This document shows, in pieces, positions 1-10,968 of a DNA stretch of 31,752 bases; position 1 is the first letter of the stretch; the number at the start of each line of letters is the position of its first letter. The stretch comes from Oscillospiraceae bacterium. Its GTDB lineage: Bacteria > Bacillota > Clostridia > Oscillospirales > Oscillospiraceae. The translations under genes and the position numbers were made by a program. The notes beneath the pieces were generated by a model. That model did no database searches. It saw only the letters and a list, made by a program, of their open reading frames with translations, and had not been told where the DNA came from. The stretch lies in contig JAHHSD010000017.1 of the NCBI GenBank assembly GCA_020025425.1, positions 1 to 31,752 on the forward strand, written 5' to 3'.

Positions 1-840
1 GGGGAATCCCATGATGTGATTCTGGAGCTGAAGCTCCGGGCGGATGTGGGTTTGATCGGCTTTCCCAACGTGGGCAAGTCCACCCTTTTGTCCGTGGTGA
101 GCAAGGCTCAGCCCAAGATCGCCAACTACCACTTCACCACCCTCTTCCCCAACCTGGGCGTGGTCTATGTGGATGAGGGAGTCTCCTTCGTCATGGCAGA
201 TATCCCCGGCATCATTGAAGGCGCCGCCGACGGCGCCGGTCTGGGCCACGATTTCCTGCGCCACGTGGACCGCTGCCGCCTGCTCATCCACGTGGTGGAC
301 GTGTCGGGCAGCGAGGGCCGCGACCCGGTGGAGGATTTCGATGCCATCAACGCCGAGCTGAAGCAGTACTCCCCCGAGCTGGCCGGCCGCAAGATGATCG
401 TGGCCGCCAACAAGGTGGATATCATGGAGGACAGCACCCTTCTGGACAAGCTGCGCGCCCATGTGGAGGCCCAGGGCATGGAGCTCTTTGAGATCTCCGC
501 CGCCGCCCACCAGGGCACCCGGGAGCTGGTCAAGCGGGCCGCCCAGGAGCTGCAGCAGCTGCCTCCCGTGGTGGTCTATGAGCCCACCTATGTGGAGCGT
601 CCCCCTGAGGTGGACACCAACGGCGAGGTCTCCATCGAGCAGTTCGACGACACCTGGGTGGTGGAGGCCCCCTGGCTCCAGCGTCTCATCGGCAACGTCA
701 ACTTCGGCGATTACGAGAGCCGCAACTGGTTCGACAAGATCCTGCGCCAGTCCGGTCTCTTTGAAAAGCTGGAGTCTATGGGCATTCAGGACGGGGACAT
801 CGTCTCTATGTACGACCTGGAGTTCGAGTATCAGCGGTAA
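1..840 (+). CDS. obg: GTPase Obg/CgtA, 5'-truncated by window edge
   Basis: Essential ribosome-associated GTPase acting in 50S subunit maturation. The reading frame is open from base 1, so the start lies outside the window; the glycine-rich N-terminal Obg fold (about 150 residues) is missing. Visible are G1 (GFPNVGKST, residues 20-28 of the fragment), the switch region (FTTLFPNLG), G3 (DIPG followed by IIEGAADGAGLGHDFLRH), G4 (NKVD) and G5 (ISAAAHQG). The last 70 or so residues match the Obg C-terminal (OCT) domain found in Firmicute Obg (ESRNWFDKILRQSGLFEKLE). The gene ends 10 nt before a strong intrinsic terminator. Identification is firm. Confidence 0.97.
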   Translation, partial: GESHDVILELKLRADVGLIGFPNVGKSTLLSVVSKAQPKIANYHFTTLFPNLGVVYVDEGVSFVMADIPGIIEGAADGAGLGHDFLRHVDRCRLLIHVVDVSGSEGRDPVEDFDAINAELKQYSPELAGRKMIVAANKVDIMEDSTLLDKLRAHVEAQGMELFEISAAAHQGTRELVKRAAQELQQLPPVVVYEPTYVERPPEVDTNGEVSIEQFDDTWVVEAPWLQRLIGNVNFGDYESRNWFDKILRQSGLFEKLESMGIQDGDIVSMYDLEFEYQR

Positions 841-850
841 TTTTTAAAGG

Positions 851-892
851 AAAAAACCGTAAGGCTGAATAAACTCAGCCTTACGGTTTTTT
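851..892 (+). terminator. Intrinsic terminator after obg
   Basis: Perfect 18-bp inverted repeat (851-868 and 875-892) with a 6-nt loop. The 3' arm ends in TTTTTT and the 5' arm begins with AAAAAA, so it can work in both directions. Confidence 0.93.
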
Positions 893-1262
893 GTCTGACA
901 TTGGGACGAGCAGAGCAATGATATAGATGAGAGGACCGTGTAATATGCTCTAGTTAAAATATCAAGTCAACACATAAAACTTTGAAGGTGAGGCCCTGTG
1001 TGCTGCCGGAATCCCTTCTATACTCGATCTTTCATGGTGGTCTTTCCTATTGAAGCTCTCGCATGACCCATGATTTATGCCACAAGTCTGAATGTGGAGC
1101 CGACGCCTCCCCTGTCCTGCATAACAGGGCAGGCAGAGCTCTCTGCGATGATCGTCTGCTCCGAGTCCATGCCGTCTGTCCTTTTTGGCAGAAAATCAAT
1201 CCTATAAAAGCCAGCGAACAAGCCGCAAAACACTACTTTCCTACAGCCAACTGGGTGAATAC
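893..1262. other. Intergenic stretch without a convincing gene
   Basis: About 370 bases between the obg terminator and the terminator of the DUF6512 gene. Base composition is visibly more AT-rich than the obg region. No RNA gene was recognised. A 72-codon plus-strand frame (1063-1281) lacks a ribosome binding site and runs into the terminator hairpin. A 31-codon minus-strand frame (1170 down to 1075) has an AGGA motif 9 nt upstream but no recognisable family. A promoter-like minus-strand pair lies at 965-970 (TTGACT) and 942-947 (CATATT), spacer 17. It may be the remains of a lost gene. Confidence 0.4.
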
Positions 1263-1265
1263 CAT

Positions 1266-1308
1266 AAAAAAAGCCGAGTGAGGATTCTTTCTTGAATACT
1301 CACCCGGC
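1266..1308 (-). terminator. Intrinsic terminator of the DUF6512 gene
   Basis: Read on the minus strand, GCCGGGTGAG (1308-1299) pairs with CTCACTCGGC (1282-1273) with one G-U pair, followed by seven T (1272-1266). It lies 17 nt past the stop of the upstream minus-strand gene. Confidence 0.85.
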
Positions 1309-1324
1309 CTTTCATTATCCTCCA

Positions 1325-1840
1325 TCAGAATTCAGGCGGACGAAACAGCCCCATTGCAGGCGGTACAAACGTAAACACCGTAAAAGCCGCCATAATTACT
1401 AAAAGCACGCAAACAGCCAGTGGCTCAGTATAAGCAAAGCTCGGCTTAATGGGAGCAGTCATGTGCCGATAGGAATAGAGATAGGATATGACCACTCCCA
1501 GAACAAAGGTGCTGATATCCAGCATAAAATAGTTTTCTCCCAAGATTCCTGTATAAGTGTAAAACACAGTAATAATGGTCATCATTCCCAGCAAAACAGA
1601 GCGGGCTTTCACCGCAAAAAAACATGGTGTGTGTTTTCCGTACCGCGCATATTCATACACTGAAAACACCACAAAAGGAACGAAGATTAGCTTCAGATGT
1701 TCCCACGTGCTTTCATTTACAGCGCTGAACACAGCGGTCAGATCGCTGTATCCTGACCACTCCCATACGAAATGGAGCAGGCTCCCCACGATCAAGGTAA
1801 AAACTCCTCCTGCAATGTGGATCGCTTTTAATGAGTACAT
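1325..1840 (-). CDS. DUF6512 family integral membrane protein
   Basis: A 171-residue hydrophobic protein with about five predicted membrane segments, starting with a membrane span that follows MYSLKAIHIAGG. The segment NESTWEHLKLIFVPF near residue 43 is the hallmark I associate with the DUF6512 family, which is small, common in Clostridia and of unknown function. The ATG at 1840 is preceded by GGAAGGAGGAGAGG, a very strong ribosome binding site. It has its own terminator and appears monocistronic. Codon and base use are more AT-rich than in obg or secA, hinting at different ancestry. Function cannot be given. Confidence 0.8.
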   Translation of the reverse strand: MYSLKAIHIAGGVFTLIVGSLLHFVWEWSGYSDLTAVFSAVNESTWEHLKLIFVPFVVFSVYEYARYGKHTPCFFAVKARSVLLGMMTIITVFYTYTGILGENYFMLDISTFVLGVVISYLYSYRHMTAPIKPSFAYTEPLAVCVLLVIMAAFTVFTFVPPAMGLFRPPEF

Positions 1841-1903
1841 CCTCTCTCCTCCTTCCCATCCTCTATCTTATCCACACCAATCGTCAATTATTCAAACAAT
1901 ATA

Positions 1904-1934
1904 AAAAGGTGTGACCATCATCGTCACACCTTTT
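1904..1934 (-). terminator. Bidirectional intrinsic terminator after the SGNH lipoprotein gene
   Basis: Perfect 12-bp inverted repeat (1904-1915 and 1923-1934) with a 7-nt loop and A/T runs on both sides. It sits 24 nt past the stop of the minus-strand lipoprotein gene. Confidence 0.9.
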
Positions 1935-1958
1935 AATTCATTCACCGTTACTCGGCTC

Positions 1959-2909
1959 TTAAGCCTGCACCCCTTGGGGATAGAGGGTGTCATAGGACAC
2001 CGTATGGACTTTGAGATACTCCAGCCACTTCTTGCAGTAATCGGCCTTCAGGTGGACGCCGTCCTTGCTGGCGTCGGCGGGCAGCTGGCCATCGGGACCC
2101 GCAAAGTAGGGGTTCAGATCCAGGAAGGCCACCTGCTTCTCCTCGGCGGCCTTCTTCATCAGGTCGTTGTAGATCCGCAGATGATCATTTTTCAGATAGC
2201 TTCTCCCGCCGGTGGCTGCGATCACGTTCTCGTTGAGGGGGATCAGGCCCTGGATGTAGATGACAGCCTGGGGCTGGGTGGCCCGGATGGTGTCGATGGC
2301 GTCCAGATAGGCCTTATAGAAGCCCTCGTCATTGTAGTAGCCCAGCTCGTTGACGCCAAGAGAGAGATAGACCTTCCCGTATTTCTTCATGCTCAGGGCC
2401 TCGACCAGGGAATACTTCTTGTCCTTGATCTTCAGGGTCTTTTTCGTTGTGTCGGACAGCTGGAAGATGGACAGGCCGTTGGAGGTCAGATTATCCCCCT
2501 GACCGATCCCGCTGTAAATCATAAAGCCGTCTGTACGGGAATCTCCCACAAAGGCCGCGTCGGAAAAGTAGGTGTTATCCACCGCCTCAGACTCGGGCAC
2601 GCTGCCGGAGAAGTCGTAACCGGCGGTTTTCGGCTTATTCGCCGCAACCGACTGATCGGGCTCCTGGGACTGGTCAGGCTTCTGGGACTGGTCGGGCGTC
2701 TGGGACTCATCAGGTTTCTGGGACTGATCGGGCTTCTGGGACTCATCAGGCTTCTGGGACTGGTCGGGACCCGGTTCAGACACAGAGCTGCTTGGATTGT
2801 CTGCACTGACGGAGCCCGAGTCGTGAACAGAGGATTCCGGCACACAGCCCGTCAATAAAATGGTGAGAGACATCAATGCGCCAATACCGATTCGAGAAAC
2901 TTGTTTCAT
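1959..2909 (-). CDS. SGNH/GDSL-type hydrolase lipoprotein
   Basis: A 316-residue exported lipoprotein. A signal peptide ends in lipobox LTGC (lipidated Cys22). Residues about 48-87 form a low-complexity linker of six-residue repeats of the type DQSQKP, which spaces the catalytic domain from the membrane. The C-terminal part is an SGNH hydrolase: block I VGDSR with nucleophile Ser124, a block III-like GVNE, and DGVH (Asp283, His286) near the C-terminus. Such enzymes are esterases or acetyl-ester hydrolases; the likely target is a surface polysaccharide or peptidoglycan ester, which is inference. The start has GGAGGT 9 nt upstream. It follows the ThrE-like pair by 30 nt and may share its transcript. 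Confidence 0.85.
   Translation of the reverse strand: MKQVSRIGIGALMSLTILLTGCVPESSVHDSGSVSADNPSSSVSEPGPDQSQKPDESQKPDQSQKPDESQTPDQSQKPDQSQEPDQSVAANKPKTAGYDFSGSVPESEAVDNTYFSDAAFVGDSRTDGFMIYSGIGQGDNLTSNGLSIFQLSDTTKKTLKIKDKKYSLVEALSMKKYGKVYLSLGVNELGYYNDEGFYKAYLDAIDTIRATQPQAVIYIQGLIPLNENVIAATGGRSYLKNDHLRIYNDLMKKAAEEKQVAFLDLNPYFAGPDGQLPADASKDGVHLKADYCKKWLEYLKVHTVSYDTLYPQGVQA
2650..2770 (-). repeat. 18-bp tandem repeat encoding the lipoprotein linker
   Basis: Six full 18-bp units plus a partial one (2650, 2668, 2686, 2704, 2722, 2740, 2758), plus-strand consensus GACTGATCGGGCTTCTGG. All are in frame in the lipoprotein gene and encode the Q/K/P/D/S linker. Unit number could vary between strains by slippage. 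Confidence 0.9.
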
Positions 2910-2939
2910 TGGGATATTACCTCCAGGAAGATTCTGCGA

Positions 2940-3395
2940 TCACCCCTGTCGTTTTGTGAACCTGGGGAACCGTGGAAATATTGTACGGAACAACGAGGAT
3001 GCCAACATGGCGCCCACCGCAAGGGCGGCAGCCATACCGAAGGTATGCAGCAAGGTGGTGATAAACAAATCGGTTTCTCCGGCCACACAGTGGCTCATGG
3101 CGTAATAGATACCTCCTCCGGGCACCAGAGGCAGCAGGGACACCAGCAGGTATGCGGTAACCGGGCTGCGCCGCACCCGCGCCATGATCTCAGAAAACAC
3201 TCCAATGACAGCGGCGGCCACAAATCCGGACCAGATCGTACTGCCGCCCAGCAGGTACACCAGCCAGCCCATGCCCCCTCCGAAGCCGCAGATGATCTTT
3301 CCGAAGCCGTGGATGTTGTAGATGTAGGTGAACCCAAAGCTGGCCAAGGCGGCCCACAGGCTGGGGAGTGCATAGTTCTGAATCACTTCGTTCAT
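2940..3395 (-). CDS. Threonine/serine exporter family protein, small subunit (ThrE C-terminal half, DUF3815)
   Basis: A 151-residue membrane protein corresponding to the C-terminal half of ThrE-type exporters. It has four or so membrane segments and the glycine-rich PLVPGGGIYY signature of this family. In many Firmicutes ThrE is split into a DUF1212 protein and this DUF3815 protein, which act together at the membrane; the other half is the gene just upstream with a 15-nt gap. I prefer the ATG at 3395 because GAGGGGG lies 10 nt before it; the GTG three codons upstream is too close to that site. The exported amino acid is inferred from the family only. Confidence 0.87.
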   Translation of the reverse strand: MNEVIQNYALPSLWAALASFGFTYIYNIHGFGKIICGFGGGMGWLVYLLGGSTIWSGFVAAAVIGVFSEIMARVRRSPVTAYLLVSLLPLVPGGGIYYAMSHCVAGETDLFITTLLHTFGMAAALAVGAMLASSLFRTIFPRFPRFTKRQG

Positions 3396-3410
3396 ATCTT
3401 GCACACCCCC

Positions 3411-4172
3411 TCAAAACAGCTGCCCGGCACCCAGGCCGAGGGCCGCACCCAGGGCGATGGCAGAGGCCACCAAAATGGCTTCCGCCGTTCTGCTCAATCC
3501 GGAGACGATATCACCGGCCATGATTTCCCGCATGGCGTTTGTCAGGGCCACACCGGGCACCAGAAGCATCAGCACACCGATGATAATGCTGTCCACATTG
3601 TCCCCAAGTCCCAGCTGCACGGTCCAGTAGGAGGTGAGTGCCGCTACGGCGCTGCACACCACGGTGCGGAAAAATCCGTTGGCACCCAGCAGACGCCCTC
3701 CGTAGATCTGGCACACGCCCACGATCACACCACAGATCAGGGCACACAGGGTATCCCGCATACTCCCGCCAAACATGGCAGTAAAAAATGCGGGGGCGAG
3801 CCCATAGCCCATCAGCACCTGGGAGGGGCTGTACTGCGGCAGGTCCCGCACCAGTGTGCTCACGCTCTGCTGGGCCTCGTCCAAAGGAGGGACCTGACTG
3901 CACAGCTGACGGCACAGACTGTTGCACCGCTCCAGCAGCTCGATATCGGTCCCGTGGCTCGGAATGCGCCGCATCCGGGTAATGGCGTGGCCTTCCGGGG
4001 TTGTGACACTGACAATGATCGCATTTGGGATGGCAAATACCTGGGGCTCATTTAGGCCGTAAGCCAGGAGAAGCCGGAAAATGGATTCTTCCACCCGATA
4101 GATCTCCGCTCCACTGTACATGAGCTGATATCCCATATCCGTTGCCATGTCAAGCAGTTTGTCATAATCCAT
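3411..4172 (-). CDS. Threonine/serine exporter family protein, large subunit (ThrE N-terminal half, DUF1212)
   Basis: A 253-residue protein. The N-terminal 100 residues are soluble (conserved stretch around TRMRRIPSHGTDIELLERCN), followed by about five membrane segments. This matches the N-terminal (DUF1212) half of ThrE exporters of threonine and serine; the C-terminal half is the next gene. The ATG at 4172 is preceded by GGAGG with 7 nt spacing, so the in-frame GTG at 4187, which overlaps that ribosome binding site, is not the start. Together with the downstream gene it should form one transporter, exporting small amino acids or a related solute. Confidence 0.88.
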   Translation of the reverse strand: MDYDKLLDMATDMGYQLMYSGAEIYRVEESIFRLLLAYGLNEPQVFAIPNAIIVSVTTPEGHAITRMRRIPSHGTDIELLERCNSLCRQLCSQVPPLDEAQQSVSTLVRDLPQYSPSQVLMGYGLAPAFFTAMFGGSMRDTLCALICGVIVGVCQIYGGRLLGANGFFRTVVCSAVAALTSYWTVQLGLGDNVDSIIIGVLMLLVPGVALTNAMREIMAGDIVSGLSRTAEAILVASAIALGAALGLGAGQLF

Positions 4173-4268
4173 CGCTTGTTCCTCCACAAAGGATATCCGT
4201 TTTCGGTCTAAATTACAATTAAGATTTCTTTATGATATGGTAACAGATTGTGTAAGAAAATCTCGAAC

Positions 4269-5702
4269 TTACCGCGTATGTTCTGATTTGCTCTCTGTCT
4301 CGGGATGATGTCCGTCCACCTCCAGATAAACAGGGCTCTGGCAGGCCTCCACCCTGGCGTAGGCCCGTTTGCGCATGATAAAGAACATCAGAACATGGAC
4401 TGCCCCGGTCACGATCCATGTGACCGGATAGGAGAAGTACAGCGAGGCAGGAACCCGGTTCCGGGGGAAAATCCAAGCTACCCAGGCCAGACGCAGGCCG
4501 CAGACTCCGATCAGGGAATTGACCATGGGAATCACAGAATATCCGATTCCACGCAGCACACCCACCATAGTATCCATAATGCCGCAGATAAAATAGGGTA
4601 CACAAATATAAAGCATGCGGATCATGCCCTGCGCCACCACATCAGGCTCTCCGGGAGCATAGATGCTCAGCAGAGATTTTCCGAAGAAGTAGGCTGTGTT
4701 GCCCATCACCAGACCGGTCAGGACAGAGAAGATCACACATTGAAGCGCCACCCGGTTCACCCGCTTGCACTGACCGGCTCCGTAGTTCTGGCCGGTAAAG
4801 GTAATCGCTGTCTGGTAGAAGGTGTTCATCCCCATGTAGACAAATCCCTCTACATTGGCCGAGGCGGCGGACCCGGCTACGATCACCGGATCGTTGAAGG
4901 AATTCAGGGAGGACTGGATCACCACGTTGGACAAGGCAAACAGGATGCCCTGAAACCCGGCAGGCAGTCCCACCTGCATGATGCTTTTGACCACCTTCCA
5001 CTCCATGCGCAGCTTGTTCAGGCTCACACGGAGGACACCCTCCTCCCGCATCAGGCACCGGAGGATCAGGAGCGCCGAGATGTACTGGGCGGCAATGGTA
5101 GCAAGTCCTACTCCGGCCACACCCATCCGGCATACGATGACAAAAAACAGGTTGAGCACAACATTGACCACGCCGGCAGTGGTGAGGTAGTAGAGGGGCC
5201 GCTGGGTATCCCCCTGGGCCCGCAGTACTGCCGCGCCGAAGTTATAGAACAGGTTGGCCGGCATACCCAAAAAATAGATGCGCAGATAGACTGTGGCCAG
5301 ATCAATGACGTCATCCGGAGACTCCATCCAGATCAGCAGCTGGTGGGCCATGACCACACCGAACACCATCATCGCCAGACCACTGACCAGGGACAGGGTC
5401 AGTGCAGTGTGGACGCTGCGGGATACACGGTCTTCCCGACCGGCTCCAAGATCCCGCGCGATTACCACATTGGCTCCCACTGACAGTCCCACAAAGAGGT
5501 TGAGCATCAGGTTGATCAGGGCGTTATTGGATCCGACCGCAGCCAGCGCCTCCTTGCCCACATATCGACCTACCACCACCACATCCGCTGCGTTGAACAG
5601 CAGCTGAAGCATACTGGAAAGCATCAGCGGCAGAGCAAACATCAGGATTTTATTCCACAGCGGACCGCTGCACATATCCAGCTGATACTGATGTTTCCGC
5701 AT
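4269..5702 (-). CDS. MATE family efflux transporter
   Basis: A 477-residue inner-membrane antiporter with about 12 membrane segments in two homologous halves. The N-terminal stretch PLMLSSMLQLLFNAADVVVVGRYVG (residues about 24-48) is characteristic of the Firmicute MATE clade. MATE proteins expel cationic drugs or metabolites in exchange for Na+ or H+; the substrate here cannot be read from sequence. The ATG has GAGGAGG upstream. It starts 48 nt after the NSS transporter stop and could be co-transcribed with it. A highly charged C-terminal tail of about 25 residues is cytoplasmic. Length is normal. Confidence 0.93.
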   Translation of the reverse strand: MRKHQYQLDMCSGPLWNKILMFALPLMLSSMLQLLFNAADVVVVGRYVGKEALAAVGSNNALINLMLNLFVGLSVGANVVIARDLGAGREDRVSRSVHTALTLSLVSGLAMMVFGVVMAHQLLIWMESPDDVIDLATVYLRIYFLGMPANLFYNFGAAVLRAQGDTQRPLYYLTTAGVVNVVLNLFFVIVCRMGVAGVGLATIAAQYISALLILRCLMREEGVLRVSLNKLRMEWKVVKSIMQVGLPAGFQGILFALSNVVIQSSLNSFNDPVIVAGSAASANVEGFVYMGMNTFYQTAITFTGQNYGAGQCKRVNRVALQCVIFSVLTGLVMGNTAYFFGKSLLSIYAPGEPDVVAQGMIRMLYICVPYFICGIMDTMVGVLRGIGYSVIPMVNSLIGVCGLRLAWVAWIFPRNRVPASLYFSYPVTWIVTGAVHVLMFFIMRKRAYARVEACQSPVYLEVDGHHPETESKSEHTR

Positions 5703-5750
5703 TGCAGCGCCTCCTCTCTTCTCTCCTCACTTCTCTTTTTTTGCTTCAGA

Positions 5751-7088
5751 TCAGCCGATTCCCTTGAACACGAAGCCCAGGATCAGCACCAGAATGGTCA
5801 GCGGCACATAAACCCACTTCGCCACCACACCAAAGGAGGGCTTGATCTTCTTATCTCGGCCGGCCTGAAGCTCATCGTGGATCTTAGGCCAACCGAGAAC
5901 ATAGTACACCGACACAGCGCCCAGCACCGCGCCGATGGGCACCACAACAATGGTGATGAAGTCCATCCAGGCGCCCACACGGGGTTCCGCCTCCATAAAG
6001 ATACCCACCGCCAGGGTGATCGCAGTACAAATCAGTACTGCGGTGCGGCGGCCGATCTTAAAGTGGTTCTGCCAGCTCTCCGTCACGGCTTCGAACATGT
6101 TGATGAGGGATGTAATGCCCGCAAAGGCCACAGACAGGAAGAAAAATACTGCGAACACCTGGCCCATGGGCATCTTCTGGAACACCGTGGGCAGGGTAAT
6201 AAACATCAGGGAGGGGCCGGCGCCGGGGTTCAGGCCGTAAGCGAACACGGCAGGCATGATGACCAGGGCAGACAGCAGGGCCGCCAGGGTATCAAAAATG
6301 GCGGTACGCAGGGACGCCTTGGGGATATCCACATCCTTTTTCAAATAAGCGCCGTAGACGATCATGCCGGAGCCCGTGATAGACAGGGAGAAGAAGGCCT
6401 GGCCCATTGCCATGACCCAGGTATAGGGCTGGAGCAGCTTGGACCAGTCGGGGACCAGCAGGAAACGGTAACCCTCCACAGCGCCGGGCTGGGTCCCGAT
6501 CCAGACGGCCAGGCCCAGAAACAGCAGGAAGAACAGAGGCATCATCACCTTGCTGACCTTCTCAATGCCGGCGGCCACACCCACCATCAGCACCAGGCAG
6601 ACAATGAGGATCACTGCCACATGCCATACCGGGTTGCCGAAGCTCACCGCGGCATCTGCAAAAAACTGGGCGGGCTCTGTGTTCATCAGGGTGCCGGACA
6701 GGGAGCCGGCCAGGCTGTTGAGCACCCAGCCCATGATGACGGCGTAGCCGATGGCGATGCCCAGGGAGCCCATCAGGGGGATCCAGCTCAGCGCGCCGCC
6801 CAGCTTCTTTTTGCCGCGGCTCTGGAAGCAGTACTCATATGCGCCGATGGTGCCCGTTCCGGCCAGTCGGCCAATGCCGAACTCTGCGGACAGGCCGACC
6901 CAGCCAAAGAGGAACACAAACAGCAGGTAGGGGATCAGGAAGGCCGCACCTCCGTACTGACCCAGCCGATAGGGGAACAGCCAGATGTTTCCAAGGCCCA
7001 CCGCCGAACCCACGCAGGCAATAATAAAGCCCACTGAGGAGCTGAAGCTCCCGTTTCTATGGCCCATTTTATCATGATTCTCGCTCAT
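5751..7088 (-). CDS. Sodium-dependent transporter, NSS (neurotransmitter:sodium symporter) family
   Basis: A 445-residue symporter with about 11 membrane segments, the usual size of bacterial LeuT/MhsT-type proteins. The signature VGSAVGLGNIWLFPY in TM1 (residues about 31-45) contains the unwound substrate and Na+ site, and TM6 carries the GSGMIVYGAYL stretch. Relatives take up amino acids such as tryptophan, tyrosine or branched-chain residues with Na+; the precise substrate is unknown. The start has GAGAGGT upstream. It lies 33 nt after trmO and 48 nt before the MATE gene on the same strand, so shared transcription is plausible. Confidence 0.93.
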   Translation of the reverse strand: MSENHDKMGHRNGSFSSSVGFIIACVGSAVGLGNIWLFPYRLGQYGGAAFLIPYLLFVFLFGWVGLSAEFGIGRLAGTGTIGAYEYCFQSRGKKKLGGALSWIPLMGSLGIAIGYAVIMGWVLNSLAGSLSGTLMNTEPAQFFADAAVSFGNPVWHVAVILIVCLVLMVGVAAGIEKVSKVMMPLFFLLFLGLAVWIGTQPGAVEGYRFLLVPDWSKLLQPYTWVMAMGQAFFSLSITGSGMIVYGAYLKKDVDIPKASLRTAIFDTLAALLSALVIMPAVFAYGLNPGAGPSLMFITLPTVFQKMPMGQVFAVFFFLSVAFAGITSLINMFEAVTESWQNHFKIGRRTAVLICTAITLAVGIFMEAEPRVGAWMDFITIVVVPIGAVLGAVSVYYVLGWPKIHDELQAGRDKKIKPSFGVVAKWVYVPLTILVLILGFVFKGIG

Positions 7089-7121
7089 AATACACCTCTC
7101 AAAAAGTTTTTAGTGAATTTT

Positions 7122-7829
7122 TTAGTGTCCTGTTTGGACCTGACACACCGTCAGCCGCTCTCCCGTGACGGAAAAGCGGATCTCCAATCCGGCAAAGGAC
7201 ATGCCGTACACCCGCTCCGGGTCCTTTTGATAGGAGGGGCGGGGGTCGTTGGCCAGCACTCCGATGAGGGCCTGTCTCCGGTCCTCCGGCACCAGCTCCA
7301 GCAGCTCGGGCGGGAAGTCCACCTCCAGCAGCCGCCGTTCCACCTGCCAGGTAAAGCCTCCCGTAGCATCCGGGCGGCAGTCGGCATAGGGGATATAGGG
7401 CTTCACGTCGAAGATGGGGGTTCCGTCCATCAGGTCGGCTCCCGACACCACCAGCGTGGGCCCATCGGGTCCCTTCAGCTCCACCTGCTCCAGGCGTACA
7501 CAGGACAGCCCAAGGGGATTGGGACGGAACGGCGACCGGGTGGCAAACACCCCAAGGCGCTTGTTTCCGCCCAGTCTGGGTGGACGGACCGTGGGGGACC
7601 AGTCCTCCTGCACCGCCTGGGAAAACTCCCAGAGCAGCCAGATGTGGGAAAATTCCTCCAGCCCCCGCAGAGCATCCGGATTTCGATACTCAGGGCGAAA
7701 GACCACCCGGGCCTTCAGCTCCTCCACCAGACCGCTCTGCCTTGGAATACCGAATTTTGTGGAGAAATCACTGCGGATCTCACCAATGATTTTCATAGGG
7801 AATCTCTCAGCCCCTCCGGGCCCATCCAT
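7122..7829 (-). CDS. trmO: tRNA (N6-threonylcarbamoyladenosine37-N6)-methyltransferase TrmO
   Basis: TrmO methylates t6A37 of threonine tRNAs using S-adenosylmethionine. Family motifs are plain: MKIIGEIRSDF at the beginning of the domain, GVFATRSPFRPNPLG, DGTPIFDVKPYIPYAD, and the C-terminal ANDPRPSYQ. Length (about 235 residues) fits the single-chain family with its C-terminal TsaA-specific extension. Start choice is not certain: the ATG at 7829 has AGGAG at 8 nt; a later ATG at 7796 begins exactly at the conserved domain with a weak GAGAG site; another ATG at 7835 is too close to the AGGAG. The leader carries a possible structured RNA element (7934-8008). Confidence 0.9.
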   Translation of the reverse strand: MDGPGGAERFPMKIIGEIRSDFSTKFGIPRQSGLVEELKARVVFRPEYRNPDALRGLEEFSHIWLLWEFSQAVQEDWSPTVRPPRLGGNKRLGVFATRSPFRPNPLGLSCVRLEQVELKGPDGPTLVVSGADLMDGTPIFDVKPYIPYADCRPDATGGFTWQVERRLLEVDFPPELLELVPEDRRQALIGVLANDPRPSYQKDPERVYGMSFAGLEIRFSVTGERLTVCQVQTGH

Positions 7830-7933
7830 GTACATCTCTCCTCTGGTCCGGACCGCTTTCCATGTGCCCTTTTGGGTGCCACGGACCGGCCCGTTCTGCT
7901 TTATTGCTTTAACCTAAAGATTACCATTCTCTT

Positions 7934-8008
7934 AAAAAAAAAGCAATCCGTAATCGAGATTTTCCGCAAAATCTTTCTTTTCAACCACATAACTGCCCAA
8001 GACGGATT
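7934..8008 (-). promoter_or_regulatory. Possible structured leader or attenuator upstream of trmO
   Basis: Minus-strand reading: AATCCGT (8008-8002) pairs with ACGGATT (7951-7945). It encloses a 7-bp hairpin AGATTTT/AAAATCT (7974-7968 and 7963-7957), and nine T follow (7942-7934). The layout, an outer stem ending next to a U run, recalls an attenuator or a small RNA with a terminator. It matches no riboswitch class I know. It lies about 100 nt before the trmO start. Confidence 0.35.
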
Positions 8009-8103
8009 ATCTTTTTGTCCTGTTTTTACTGCAAAATATTTTTCTGTCCTCAAGCTGTTTTGAGGAAAGTTTATAATTTGGTCTTTTTTCTCGTCCAATT
8101 ATA

Positions 8104-8112
8104 TGGTATACT
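8104..8112 (+). promoter_or_regulatory. Probable secA promoter (extended -10)
   Basis: TGGTATACT: a TATACT hexamer at 8107-8112 with an extended -10 TG at 8104-8105. No good -35 at 17 bp. It leaves a leader of about 68 nt before the secA ATG. Confidence 0.45.
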
Positions 8113-8151
8113 GAACTGATGTTGTGGAATTAAGGACCACCATGCTATTTT

Positions 8152-8168
8152 CGGCCCTGTCCGGGCCG
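8152..8168 (+). promoter_or_regulatory. GC-rich hairpin in the secA leader
   Basis: Perfect stem CGGCCC/GGGCCG with a 5-nt loop, ending 18 nt before the secA start and just upstream of the AGAGGTG ribosome binding site. Without a T run it is not a terminator; it may influence translation. Confidence 0.4.
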
Positions 8169-8186
8169 TTTCAGAGGTGTAAAAAT

Positions 8187-10946
<2,760 letters not shown>

Positions 10947-10968
10947 TCCCTCCAGGGCCTAAATAAAG

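Larger units (their letters stand above)
7830..8186. other. Divergent control region between trmO and secA
   Basis: About 357 AT-rich bases without a gene. It holds a probable secA promoter and leader hairpin on the plus strand and, on the minus strand, a possible trmO promoter (TTGCAG at 8032-8027, spacer 17, GATAAT at 8009-8004) and a leader element with nested hairpins and a U run (7934-8008). Confidence 0.6.

Noticed and set aside
1075..1170. 31-codon minus-strand ORF with AGGA upstream
   Set aside because: Too short to judge; no homology recognised and no terminator nearby. Mentioned only as part of the intergenic description.
1063..1281. 72-codon plus-strand ORF
   Set aside because: No ribosome binding site, no family, and its end lies inside the terminator hairpin of the opposite gene.
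2650..2770. CRISPR-like regularly spaced repeats
   Set aside because: The 18-bp units are contiguous without spacers and in frame, encoding a protein linker.
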